Assembly: GCF_028369295.1 (NCBI RefSeq)
Contig: NZ_JAQMYP010000048.1
Span: forward strand, 1 to 64,000
Length of the DNA: 64,000 nt
Direction of reading: 5' to 3'
From: Streptomyces sp. HD
GTDB lineage: Bacteria > Actinomycetota > Actinomycetes > Streptomycetales > Streptomycetaceae
Shown in pieces: positions 15,794 to 24,425 of this stretch. The notes under the pieces were generated by a model, which ran no database searches, was not told the origin of the DNA, and saw only the letters and a program-made list of their open reading frames with translations. The first letter of the stretch is position 1. Every line of letters begins with the position of its first letter. Both the position numbers and the translations under genes were made by a program.

Positions 15794-15826
15794 GGTCGCG
15801 ACCAGCCCCCACGCATCCGCAGACGG
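15794..15826 (+). repeat. Dispersed repeat, copy 4, partial
   Basis: Only the right part of the element remains: TCGCGACCAGCCCCCACG followed by CATCCGCAGACGG. The left hairpin is absent. It lies upstream of the small gene at 15880. Confidence 0.55.
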
Positions 15827-15879
15827 ACACGAACCGCATACGCTGTAGCACTGCACGTGTTGACACCTTGGAGGCGTAC

Positions 15880-16089
15880 ATGGCGGCATGGACGTGGCGG
15901 TTCGAGAAGGCCGACGGGGCGGAGGTCCAGCCCGCGGTGCAGCCCGAGGAGTTCACCACCCAGGGGGACGCCGAGTCCTGGATCGGTGAGCACTGGAAGG
16001 CACTGCAGGAGGGCGGCGCGGACCAGGTACGGCTGTTCGAGGACGCCGCGGAGATCTACGGCCCGATGAGCCTGCACGCCGAGGCGTGA
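15880..16089 (+). CDS. Small conserved protein, unknown function
   Basis: The protein has 69 residues, is acidic, and shows no membrane segment or known motif. It has an N-terminal WTWRFEKADG strand and a SWIGEHWKAL helix. GGAGG lies five bases before the ATG at 15880, and codon use is typical of a real Streptomyces gene. It stands alone between cobU (divergent) and a convergent methyltransferase. No function can be given. Confidence 0.75.
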   Translation: MAAWTWRFEKADGAEVQPAVQPEEFTTQGDAESWIGEHWKALQEGGADQVRLFEDAAEIYGPMSLHAEA

Positions 16090-16171
16090 ACCGACCGGGG
16101 GCGAGGGCCGCACGCCCTCGCCCCCGTCAGTGCCCAAGTTCTCGTCCCCGTCACCGAGTACCGGATCGGGC

Positions 16172-16960
16172 TCAGCCGCGCACTCCGCACAGATGCAGCA
16201 GCGCCGCGACGCTCCGGTACGGATCCGTCTTCCCGGCCCGCTCCTCGACCGCCAGCAACGCGTCCGCGTCCGCCGGGATCTCCGCGTCGTCGGCCGCCGT
16301 GTCGGTGAACACCCGCACCCCGTACCAGGCGTGCAGCGGCGCCCCGATCCCCGCGAGCGTCGACGTCAGCTCCGCGAGCCGGTCCGCCCGGACGTCGAGG
16401 CCCAGCCGGTTCCGGTACCGGGTCGTGTCGAAGGAGGCCAGCGCCCCGGCCCAGTCACCGCCCAGTCCCGGCCGCATGGCCAGCGCGTCGGCATTGCGCA
16501 CGAGCAGCGAGAGCAGTCCGCCCGGGGCGAGCATCCGGGCCAGCCCGGCCAGCATCGGATCGGGCTCCTTGATGTACATCAGCACGCCGTGGCAGAGCAC
16601 GACGTCGAAGCTGCCCGGCAGGAAGTGCACACCGGTGTCGCGCCCGTCGCTCTGGACCAGGCGCACCCGCTCGCGGATCCCCTCCGGCTCGCGGGCCAGC
16701 TCCTCGCGGGCCACCGCGATCATCTTCGGGTCCTGCTCCACGCCGGTCACCTGATGCCCGGCCCGGGCCAGCCGCAGCGCCTGCGTGCCCTGGCCCATCC
16801 CGACGTCGAGCACCCGCAGCCGCTGCCCGACGGGGAACCGCCCGGCTATCTGCTCGTCGAGCTGCCGGGCCACCAGCTCCTGTCGTACGACATCACGCAG
16901 CCCGCCCAGCTTGTTCAGCCACGCGTCGGCCGCGCCCCCGGTGAACGCAGCAGTGCTCAG
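16172..16960 (-). CDS. SAM-dependent methyltransferase, probable CTG start
   Basis: This is a class I methyltransferase of about 262 residues, with motif I VLDVGMGQGTQALRLA, acidic strand VTGVEQD, FDVVLCHGVLMYI and LAPGGLLSLLVRN. It resembles tRNA cmo5U methyltransferase-like (CmoM) enzymes, but the substrate is not certain. The frame is open far upstream but overlaps the DUF3043 gene there. The most natural start is a CTG at 16960 within a CTGA overlap with the DUF3043 stop, with GGAG seven bases before it. No suitable ATG or GTG exists nearby except an internal GTG about 30 codons further in. Coupling to the upstream DUF3043 gene is likely. Confidence 0.75.
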   Translation of the reverse strand: MSTAAFTGGAADAWLNKLGGLRDVVRQELVARQLDEQIAGRFPVGQRLRVLDVGMGQGTQALRLARAGHQVTGVEQDPKMIAVAREELAREPEGIRERVRLVQSDGRDTGVHFLPGSFDVVLCHGVLMYIKEPDPMLAGLARMLAPGGLLSLLVRNADALAMRPGLGGDWAGALASFDTTRYRNRLGLDVRADRLAELTSTLAGIGAPLHAWYGVRVFTDTAADDAEIPADADALLAVEERAGKTDPYRSVAALLHLCGVRG

Positions 16961-17556
16961 GGCCGCTCTCCGCGCTTGACCTGAGGCTTCGGCAGCCGGA
17001 GCCGGCGCATCTGCAGGGAACGCATCAGCGCGTAGGCGACGGCGCCACGCCTGTTCTCCGTGGGGAAGCGCTCGGCGATCTGCTTCTTCATGCGGAAGGC
17101 CGTGACGAACGAGTCGAGCACGATCAGCACGATCACGATCAGCCACAGCAGCAGCGCGATGTTCTGCAGCGCCGCCACCCGCACCATGCTCAGCACGAGG
17201 ATGACCACGGCCATCGGCAGGAAGAACTCCGCGATGTTGAAACGGGAGTCGATGAAGTCACGCGCGAACTTGCGGACCGGGCCCTTGTCCCGGGCCGGGA
17301 GATACCGCTCGTCGCCCCCGGCCAGCGCCTGGCGCTGCTTCTCCAGGGCGGCCCGGCGCTCCTCGCGCTGCCGTTTGGCGGCGTCCTTGCGTGACGTCGA
17401 CGTATTGGCGACGCTGCGACGCTGCGACTGGGCCTCACTGCGCTTGGGCGTGGGGCGGCCCTTCGGGGCCTCGGGGTGACGGGTCTGAGTGGAGTCGGTC
17501 ACCAGCGCCTTGTCGGCGGCCTGGGCCTTCTCATCCTTGGCACGGCTACGGAACAC
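16957..17556 (-). CDS. DUF3043 membrane protein
   Basis: This is a 199-residue actinobacterial protein of unknown role. Residues 1-100 are highly charged (FRSRAKDEKAQ, KRQREERRAALEKQRQAL), and GDERYLPARDKGPVRKFARDFIDSRFN is the conserved entry to two adjacent membrane helices at about 123-165. A basic tail follows. The start is the GTG at 17556; an ATG 15 codons upstream is possible. The stop overlaps the next gene by four bases. Confidence 0.82.
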   Translation of the reverse strand: MFRSRAKDEKAQAADKALVTDSTQTRHPEAPKGRPTPKRSEAQSQRRSVANTSTSRKDAAKRQREERRAALEKQRQALAGGDERYLPARDKGPVRKFARDFIDSRFNIAEFFLPMAVVILVLSMVRVAALQNIALLLWLIVIVLIVLDSFVTAFRMKKQIAERFPTENRRGAVAYALMRSLQMRRLRLPKPQVKRGERP

Positions 17557-17822
17557 AAAACCCAAGGGTACGGGGTGCCGGGGGTTGGACCCCAGCCCCA
17601 TGGGGAACGATCCGGCAACACCAGTCGTCGTAGGGGGACAGAGGGGACGTTGCGAACCACCCCGGGAGTCACCTACTCCTTACGCCGGAGCGGGAGCGTC
17701 AGCAGTCGTCCTTGGGGATGAGCGCATCCGTCCCCGAACAGTGCGTCAATGGATGCAGGGCCCGTACTGTGGGTTCTGTCGCAGAGCTGGAGCTGGACGT
17801 CAGAAGGGGGCGCGCGAAGCCC

Positions 17823-18617
17823 ATGAGCGGTGTCATGAAGCGTATGGGGATGATCTTCCGCGCGAAGGCGAACAAGGCCCTTGACCGGGCCGAGGACCCG
17901 CGCGAGACCCTCGATTACTCGTACCAGAAGCAGCTGGAGCTGCTCCAGAAGGTGCGCCGCGGAGTGGCCGACGTGGCCACCTCCCGCAAGCGCCTGGAAC
18001 TGCAGCTCAACCAGCTCCAGTCCCAGTCCTCCAAGCTGGAGGACCAGGGCCGCAAGGCGCTCGCGCTGGGCCGTGAGGACCTGGCCCGCGAGGCACTGTC
18101 CCGCCGTGCCGCCCTCCAGCAGCAGGTGACCGACCTGGAGACCCAGCACGCGACGCTGCAGGGCGAGGAGGAGAAGCTCACCCTCGCGGCCCAGCGGCTG
18201 CAGGCGAAGGTCGACGCCTTCCGCACGAAGAAGGAGACGATCAAGGCCACCTACACGGCGGCCCAGGCCCAGACCCGTATCGGCGAGGCGTTCTCCGGCA
18301 TCTCGGAGGAGATGGGCGACGTCGGCCTGGCGATCCAGCGGGCCGAGGACAAGACGGCCCAGCTCCAGGCGCGCGCCGGGGCGATCGACGAACTCCTCGC
18401 CTCCGGCGCCCTGGACGACCAGTCCGGCATGCACAAGGACGACATCCAGGCCGAGCTGGACCGGCTCTCCGGTGGTACGGATGTAGAGCTGGAACTGCAG
18501 CGCATGAAGGCGGAGCTGGCGGGCGGCTCGCCCTCGCAGCAGGCGATCGAGGGCGGCAACGGCCAGTCGCAGTCCCAGCAGCAGCCGCAGGACACCCCGC
18601 GCTTCGACAAGCAGTAG
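17823..18617 (+). CDS. pspA: Phage shock protein A (PspA/IM30) homologue
   Basis: This peripheral membrane protein protects the envelope under stress. The 264 residues are almost wholly alpha-helical, with an amphipathic N-terminus (MKRMGMIFRAKANKALDRAEDP) and long coiled coils at about 25-215. The C-terminal 45 residues are Gln/Ser-rich (SQSQQQPQDTP) and probably disordered. The ATG at 17823 matches the usual family start; in-frame codons upstream lack similarity. A PspAA-type gene follows after 33 bases, and a two-component system follows that. The PspA of S. lividans is known to matter in secretion and membrane stress. Confidence 0.92.
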   Translation: MSGVMKRMGMIFRAKANKALDRAEDPRETLDYSYQKQLELLQKVRRGVADVATSRKRLELQLNQLQSQSSKLEDQGRKALALGREDLAREALSRRAALQQQVTDLETQHATLQGEEEKLTLAAQRLQAKVDAFRTKKETIKATYTAAQAQTRIGEAFSGISEEMGDVGLAIQRAEDKTAQLQARAGAIDELLASGALDDQSGMHKDDIQAELDRLSGGTDVELELQRMKAELAGGSPSQQAIEGGNGQSQSQQQPQDTPRFDKQ

Positions 18618-18650
18618 CCGACGGCCGGGGCTCACGCCGAGGAGGCCGAG

Positions 18651-18938
18651 ATGGGCGACATGATCGTCCGGATCATGGGTGAGGGGCAGGTGAAGCTGTC
18701 CGACAGCCACCTGCCCGAGCTGAACAAGCTCGACGACGAGCTCCTGTCGGAAATGGAGAACGGCGACGGCCCCGGCTTCCGCCGCACCCTCGGGGCCCTC
18801 CTGTCCAAGGTCCGCGAACTGGGCACACCACTGCCCGACGACTCCCTGGAACCCTCCGAACTGATCCTCCCGTCGCCGGACGCGACGCTGGAGGAGGTTC
18901 GGGAGCTGCTGAGCGACGACGGGCTGATCCCGGGCTGA
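18651..18938 (+). CDS. PspAA-domain protein
   Basis: The protein has 95 residues beginning MGDMIVRIMGEGQVKL, which is the PspAA domain pattern found next to actinobacterial PspA. The C-terminal half is acidic (LSEMENGDGPGF, ATLEEVRELLSDDG). It probably binds PspA or its regulators; no enzyme motif is present. GGAGG lies five bases before the ATG at 18651. It is very likely cotranscribed with pspA. Confidence 0.85.
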   Translation: MGDMIVRIMGEGQVKLSDSHLPELNKLDDELLSEMENGDGPGFRRTLGALLSKVRELGTPLPDDSLEPSELILPSPDATLEEVRELLSDDGLIPG

Positions 18939-19000
18939 TCCCGGGGACTGACGTCCGCCCCCGTTCCAAGCCCCGCGGGGACGCCGTACCGTAATCAAGC

Positions 19001-20218
19001 GTGAGCACCCTCGACCGCGCCCGGCGGCATCTGAAAGCGCATCCCATGGCGCTGGACGCGGCGCTGGCCGTCGGCGTACTGGCCTGCATGGTGGCCGGCT
19101 CGTTCGTGGACCCGCACGAGAAGAACGGCGTCACCTGGGCGCTGCGCACCCCGGACGCGCTGAGCCTCGTGCTCATCGTCCTCGGCTCCGCGGCCCTGGT
19201 CTTCCGCCGCCGCGCCCCCATCACGGTCCTCGCCCTCACCGGCACCGCCTCCGTCGTCGAGTCCGTCACCGGCGACCCCCGCGCCCCCGTCGCCATGTCC
19301 GCGGTCATCGCCCTCTACACCGTCGCCTCGACCACCGACCGCACCACCACCTGGCGCGTCGGCCTGCTCACCATGACCGTGCTGACCGGCTCCGCCATGC
19401 TCGCCGGCCCCCTGCCCTGGTACGCCCAGGAGAACCTCGCCATCTTCGCCTGGACCGGTATCGGGGCCACCGCGGGCGACGCCGTCCGCAGCCGTCGCGC
19501 CGTGGTCGCCGCCATCCGCGAGCGTGCCGAACGGGCCGAGCGCACCCGTGAGGAGGAGGCCCGCCGCCGCGTCGCCGAGGAGCGCCTGCGGATCGCCCGC
19601 GACCTGCACGACGTCGTCGCCCACCACATCGCCCTGGTCAATGTGCAGGCCGGCGTCGCCGCGCACGTCATGGACAAGCGGCCCGACCAGGCCAAGGAGG
19701 CCCTCGCCCACGTCCGCGAGGCGAGCCGCTCCGCGCTCAACGAACTGCGCGCCACCGTCGGCCTGCTCCGCCAGTCCGGCGACCCCGAGGCCCCCACCGA
19801 ACCCGCCCCCGGCCTCGACCGGCTCGACGAACTCGCCGGCACCTTCCGCAGCGCCGGCCTCCAGGTCGAGGTCGCCCGTGCCGACCAGGGCGCCACCCTC
19901 CCCGCCGCCGTGGACCTGGCCGCCTACCGCGTGATCCAGGAGGCCCTCACCAACGTGCAGAAGCACGCGGGCCCCGAGGCGAAGGCCGAGGTCAGCGTCG
20001 TCCGCGTGGGGCCGAACGTGGAGATCACCGTCCTGGACGACGGCGCCGGCGAGGACGACACCCCCGACGGCGGCGGCCACGGCCTGCTCGGCATGCGCGA
20101 ACGCGTCACCGCCCTGCGCGGCACCCTCACCACCGGCCCCCGCTACGGCGGCGGCTTCCGCGTCCATGCGATCCTGCCGGTCAAGAGCCGTACCCGCGCA
20201 GCGGAAGACGCCGGATGA
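19001..20218 (+). CDS. Sensor histidine kinase, HisKA_3 (NarL-type partner)
   Basis: This is a membrane sensor kinase of 405 residues. Residues about 18-155 hold four to five hydrophobic segments with short loops, so the signal is likely sensed in the membrane. The dimerisation and phosphoacceptor motif is ARDLHDVVAHHIALV near residue 200-215, and the ATPase domain carries the YRVIQEALTN N-box and GHGLLGMRERV G-box. The start is a GTG at 19001. The response regulator follows after 82 bases and an RND exporter after that. Membrane stress sensing is plausible given the pspA genes just upstream. Confidence 0.9.
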   Translation: MSTLDRARRHLKAHPMALDAALAVGVLACMVAGSFVDPHEKNGVTWALRTPDALSLVLIVLGSAALVFRRRAPITVLALTGTASVVESVTGDPRAPVAMSAVIALYTVASTTDRTTTWRVGLLTMTVLTGSAMLAGPLPWYAQENLAIFAWTGIGATAGDAVRSRRAVVAAIRERAERAERTREEEARRRVAEERLRIARDLHDVVAHHIALVNVQAGVAAHVMDKRPDQAKEALAHVREASRSALNELRATVGLLRQSGDPEAPTEPAPGLDRLDELAGTFRSAGLQVEVARADQGATLPAAVDLAAYRVIQEALTNVQKHAGPEAKAEVSVVRVGPNVEITVLDDGAGEDDTPDGGGHGLLGMRERVTALRGTLTTGPRYGGGFRVHAILPVKSRTRAAEDAG

Positions 20219-20300
20219 CGCAGTCGCGGAACTCGGGCGCACCCCGCGGAAGTTGTCGTATGGCGAAGCCACCCGCCCCCTGCCCCGCAGAGGACCCGCC

Positions 20301-20981
20301 ATGACCATCCGCGTCCTGCTCGCCGACGACCAGGCCCTCCTCCGCAGCGCCTTCAGGGTGCTCGTCGACTCCGAGCCCGACATGGAGGTCGTGGCCGAGG
20401 CGTCCGACGGTGCGGAGGCGGTGCTGCTGGCCAAGGAGGAGCGGGCGGACGTCGTGCTGATGGATATCCGGATGCCCGGCACCGACGGCCTCGCCGCCAC
20501 CCGCATGATCAGCGCCGACCCGACCCTCGCGCACGTCCGCGTCGTCATCCTCACCACCTTCGAGGTCGACGACTACGTCGTGCAGTCGCTGCGCGCCGGC
20601 GCCTCCGGCTTCCTCGGCAAAGGCTCCGAACCCGACGAACTCCTCAGCGCCATCCGCGTCGCGGCCGGCGGTGAGGCCCTGCTCTCCCCGGCCGCCACCA
20701 AGGGCTTGATCGCCCGCTTCCTCGCCCAGGGCGGCGGCGACGACGACCGCGACCCGGCCCGCGCCGAGCGGCTCGACGCCCTCACCGTCCGGGAGCGCGA
20801 GGTGCTGGTGCAGGTCGCCGGCGGGCACTCCAACGACGAGATCGCCGAGCGTCTGGAGGTCAGCCCGCTGACCGTGAAGACGCACGTCAACCGGGCCATG
20901 TCCAAGCTCGGCGCCCGCGACCGGGCCCAGCTCGTGGTGATCGCGTACGAGTCCGGGCTGGTACGTCCAAGGGTGGAGTGA
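20301..20981 (+). CDS. Response regulator, NarL/FixJ family
   Basis: The protein has 226 residues. The receiver domain has LLADDQALLRS (acidic pocket), phosphoacceptor Asp in VVLMDIRMPG, the switch Thr in VVILTTFE and Lys in FLGKGSEPDE. The C-terminal LuxR-type helix-turn-helix reads LTVREREVLVQVAGGHSNDEIAERL. It pairs with the kinase at 19001. The ATG at 20301 is preceded by GAGGA. The likely target, by position, is the exporter gene at 21150, though autoregulation and pspA are also candidates. Confidence 0.93.
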   Translation: MTIRVLLADDQALLRSAFRVLVDSEPDMEVVAEASDGAEAVLLAKEERADVVLMDIRMPGTDGLAATRMISADPTLAHVRVVILTTFEVDDYVVQSLRAGASGFLGKGSEPDELLSAIRVAAGGEALLSPAATKGLIARFLAQGGGDDDRDPARAERLDALTVREREVLVQVAGGHSNDEIAERLEVSPLTVKTHVNRAMSKLGARDRAQLVVIAYESGLVRPRVE

Positions 20982-21149
20982 ACTCCACCTCGCGTACTGC
21001 GCCCGGAGTATGCGCCGTATAAGGAAATGGACCTGGGGCCTACGAAACCGGGCTCCGGGATGGCTCAGGGTGTAAGGGCGGGCGCTCATCTGTGAAGCAC
21101 AGGCGTCTGCTGCCACTTCTGCCGCTCACAGAAGAGAGACCCTGAACCC

Positions 21150-24100
21150 ATGTCCTGGCTGTCCAGATTCAGCCTCGCCCAGCGTGCCCTCATAGGCCTG
21201 ATGTCGATCATCGCGATCGCCTTCGGCGCGATCGCGATACCCCAGCTCAAGCAGCAGTTGCTGCCCTCCATCGAACTTCCGATGGTGTCCGTGCTCGCCC
21301 CGTACCAGGGCGCGTCGCCGGACGTCGTCGAGAAGCAGGTCGTCGAGCCGATCGAGGACAGCCTCGAAGCCGTCGACGGCATCACCGGCGTCACCTCCAC
21401 GGCCGGTGAGGGCAACGCCGTCATCATGGCGTCCTTCGACTACGGCCCCGACTCCAAGCAGCTCGTCGCCGATGTGCAGCAGGCCGTCAACCGGGCCCGC
21501 GTCCAGCTGCCGGACGATGTGGACCCGCAGGTCATCGCCGGTTCCACGGACGACATCCCGACCGTCGTGCTGGCCGTCACCTCCAGCACGGACCAGCAGG
21601 CACTGGCCGACCGGCTCGACCGGACCGTCGTGCCGGACCTGAAGGAGATCGACGGCGTCGGCCAGGTCACCGTCGACGGCGTACGCGACCTCCAGATCAC
21701 CGTCACGCCGGACGACGCGAAGCTGGCGAAGGCCGGTCTGACCTCGGCGGCCGTCTCGCAGGCCCTGCAAGCGGGCGGCGCCACCGTCCCGGCGGGCTCC
21801 TTCGACGAGGGCGGCAAGAACCGCACCGTCCAGGTGGGCGGCGGCTTCACCTCGCTCAAGCAGATCGAGGACCTGATGGTCACCGGCGAGGCCGCACCCG
21901 GCAAGAAGCCGGTCCGCCTCGGTGACGTCGCCTCCGTCAAGCAGGAGCAGGCCCCGGCCGACTCCATCACCCGCACCGACGGCAAGCCGTCCCTCGCGGT
22001 CGCGGTCACCATGGACCGCGACGGCAGCGCGGTCGCCATCTCGGACGCGGTGCAGGACAAGCTGTCGGAGATGCGGGGGGACCTCGGCCCGGACGCCACG
22101 ATCACCGTGGTCAGCGACCAGGGCCCGGCGGTCAAGAAGTCCATCGACGGACTGACGACCGAGGGCGCGCTCGGTCTGCTCTTCGCGGTCCTCGTCATCC
22201 TGGTCTTCCTCGCGTCGATCCGCTCGACGCTGGTGACGGCGGTGAGCATCCCGCTCTCCGTCGTCCTGGCCCTGATCGTCCTGTGGACGCGCGACCTGTC
22301 GCTCAACATGCTGACGCTGGGCGCGCTCACCATCGCCATCGGCCGGGTCGTCGACGACTCGATCGTGGTCCTGGAGAACATCAAGCGCCACCTCGGCTAC
22401 GGCGAGGAGCGCCAGGACGCCATCCTCAAGGCGGTCCGCGAGGTCGCCGGCGCGGTGACCTCCTCGACCCTGACCACGGTGGCCGTCTTTCTGCCGATCG
22501 GCCTGGTCGGCGGCATGGTGGGCGAGCTGTTCGGCTCGTTCAGCCTGACGGTCACGGCGGCCCTGCTGGCGTCGCTGATCGTGTCCCTGACGGTGGTCCC
22601 GGTCCTGTCGTACTGGTTCCTGCGCGCGCCGAAGGGCACGCCCGAGGACGCCGAGGAAGCGCGCCGGGTGGCGGAGGAGAAGGAGGCGAGGAGCCGGCTC
22701 CAGCGCCTCTACGTCCCCGTCCTGCGGTTCGCGACCCGCCGCCGGCTGACCAGTGTGCTGCTGGCGATCGTCGTCCTCGTCGGTACGTTCGGCATGGCGC
22801 CGCTGCTGAAGACGAACTTCTTCGACCAGGGCGAGCAGGAAGTCCTCACCGTCAAGCAGGAGTTGAAGCCGGGCACCAGCCTGGCGGCTACCGACGAGCA
22901 GGCCCGGCGGGTCGAGCAGCTGCTCGCCGGCACCAAGGGCGTCAAGGACTACCAGGTCACGGTCGGCTCGTCCGGTTTCATGGCGGCCTTCGGCGGCGGC
23001 ACCGACACCAACCAGGCGTCCTACCAGGTGATGCTGGAGGACTCGGCGTCGTACGACGACGTACAGAACCGCATCGAGGCCGGCCTGAAGAAGCTGGACG
23101 GCATCGGTACGACCACCATCGCGGCCGGTGACGGCTTCGGCGCCCAGGACCTGAGCGTCGTCGTGAAGGCGGCCGACGCGGATGTGCTGCGCAAGGCGTC
23201 GGACCAGGTGCGGGACGCGGTGGCGGGCCTGGACGACGTCACCGACGTCACCAGCGACCTGTCGCAGAGCGTGCCACGCATCTCGGTGAAGGCCAACGAC
23301 AAGGCGGCCGCGGCGGGCTTCAACGACCAGACCCTCGGTATGGCGGTGGCCCAGGCGGTCCGCGGCAACACGGCGGCCCAGGCGATCCTCGACGACACCG
23401 AGCGGGACATCGTCATCAGGGCGGCCGAGCCGGCGAAGACCCTGAAGCAGCTTCAGGACCTGCGCCTCGGCCCGGTGAAGCTGGGTGCCATCGCGGACGT
23501 GAAGCTGGTGGACGGCCCGGTCTCGATGACCCGGATCGACGGCCAGCGCGCGGCCACGATCACCGCGAAGCCGACGGGCGACAACACGGGCGCGGTGAGC
23601 GCGGACCTCCAGTCCAAGATCAACGGCCTGACGCTCCCGGCGGGCGCGACGGCGTCGATCGGCGGTGTCTCCCAGGACCAGGACGACGCGTTCGCCAACC
23701 TGGGCCTGGCGATGCTGGCGGCGATCGCGATCGTCTTCATGCTGCTGGTGGCGACGTTCCGCTCGCTCGTCCAGCCGCTGATCCTGCTGGTCTCGATCCC
23801 GTTCGCGGCGACGGGCGCGATCGGCCTCCTGGTGGCGACCGGCACCCCGATGGGCGTCCCCGCGATGATCGGCATGCTGATGCTGATCGGCATCGTGGTG
23901 ACGAACGCGATCGTGCTGATCGACCTGATCAACCAGTACCGCAAGGAGGGCTACGGCGTCGTCGAGGCCGTGATCGAGGGCGGCCGCCACCGTCTGCGGC
24001 CCATCCTCATGACGGCCCTGGCGACGATCTTCGCCCTGCTGCCGATGGCCCTGGGCGTCACCGGCGAGGGCGGATTCATCGCCCAGCCCCTGGCCGTGGT

Positions 24101-24278
24101 CGTGATCGGCGGTCTGATCACCTCCACCCTGCTGACCCTCCTCCTCGTCCCGACGCTGTACGCGATGCTGGAACTCCGCAAGGAGCGGCGCGCGAAGAAG
24201 AGGGCGGCGAAGCGGGCCAAGAAGGCGGGCACGCCTGCCGAGCCGGCCTCGGACGAGCCGGAGCCGGCAGGGGTCTGA
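21150..24278 (+). CDS. RND-superfamily exporter, HAE1/SwrC type
   Basis: This is a 1042-residue inner-membrane proton-driven exporter. One transmembrane helix near the N-terminus (MSIIAIAFGAIAIP) precedes a large extracytoplasmic porter domain. Six helices at about 335-535 follow, including VVDDSIVVLENIKRHL with the paired Asp of the proton relay, then a second porter domain and six more helices from about 850. The C-terminus is a Lys/Arg-rich tail. SwrC-like members in Gram-positive bacteria act without an outer-membrane channel and expel surfactants or lipids. No separate membrane-fusion gene is present. It follows a two-component system at 168 bases. Confidence 0.9.
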   Translation: MSWLSRFSLAQRALIGLMSIIAIAFGAIAIPQLKQQLLPSIELPMVSVLAPYQGASPDVVEKQVVEPIEDSLEAVDGITGVTSTAGEGNAVIMASFDYGPDSKQLVADVQQAVNRARVQLPDDVDPQVIAGSTDDIPTVVLAVTSSTDQQALADRLDRTVVPDLKEIDGVGQVTVDGVRDLQITVTPDDAKLAKAGLTSAAVSQALQAGGATVPAGSFDEGGKNRTVQVGGGFTSLKQIEDLMVTGEAAPGKKPVRLGDVASVKQEQAPADSITRTDGKPSLAVAVTMDRDGSAVAISDAVQDKLSEMRGDLGPDATITVVSDQGPAVKKSIDGLTTEGALGLLFAVLVILVFLASIRSTLVTAVSIPLSVVLALIVLWTRDLSLNMLTLGALTIAIGRVVDDSIVVLENIKRHLGYGEERQDAILKAVREVAGAVTSSTLTTVAVFLPIGLVGGMVGELFGSFSLTVTAALLASLIVSLTVVPVLSYWFLRAPKGTPEDAEEARRVAEEKEARSRLQRLYVPVLRFATRRRLTSVLLAIVVLVGTFGMAPLLKTNFFDQGEQEVLTVKQELKPGTSLAATDEQARRVEQLLAGTKGVKDYQVTVGSSGFMAAFGGGTDTNQASYQVMLEDSASYDDVQNRIEAGLKKLDGIGTTTIAAGDGFGAQDLSVVVKAADADVLRKASDQVRDAVAGLDDVTDVTSDLSQSVPRISVKANDKAAAAGFNDQTLGMAVAQAVRGNTAAQAILDDTERDIVIRAAEPAKTLKQLQDLRLGPVKLGAIADVKLVDGPVSMTRIDGQRAATITAKPTGDNTGAVSADLQSKINGLTLPAGATASIGGVSQDQDDAFANLGLAMLAAIAIVFMLLVATFRSLVQPLILLVSIPFAATGAIGLLVATGTPMGVPAMIGMLMLIGIVVTNAIVLIDLINQYRKEGYGVVEAVIEGGRHRLRPILMTALATIFALLPMALGVTGEGGFIAQPLAVVVIGGLITSTLLTLLLVPTLYAMLELRKERRAKKRAAKRAKKAGTPAEPASDEPEPAGV

Positions 24279-24323
24279 CGGCCCCTCGCCGACCGGTACG
24301 GCGACGGTCGTGATCCACACGGC

Positions 24324-24361
24324 GGCCGGGTCCCCGATGCACAAAGATCGGGGATCCGGCC
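24324..24361 (+). terminator. Hairpin terminator after the RND exporter
   Basis: GCCGGGTCCCCGAT and ATCGGGGATCCGGC form a 14-base stem with one mismatch and a nine-base loop, followed by TTCGGCGTTTT. It closes the kinase-regulator-exporter region before the Ser/Thr kinase gene. Confidence 0.7.
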
Positions 24362-24425
24362 TTCGGCGTTTTCGGATTACGTATTCTTTGCCTCGAACTG
24401 CTCTGCGGTAGAAGGGGAATCGGGC

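Noticed and set aside
12237..15879. Cobalamin riboswitch near the cob genes
   Set aside because: No B12-box-like segment was seen in the gaps; spaces between these genes are short and partly filled by repeats.
17673..18998. 441-residue minus-strand frame opposite pspA
   Set aside because: Shadow of the PspA coiled coil; Leu/Gly/Val/Arg-rich with no motifs or ribosome site.
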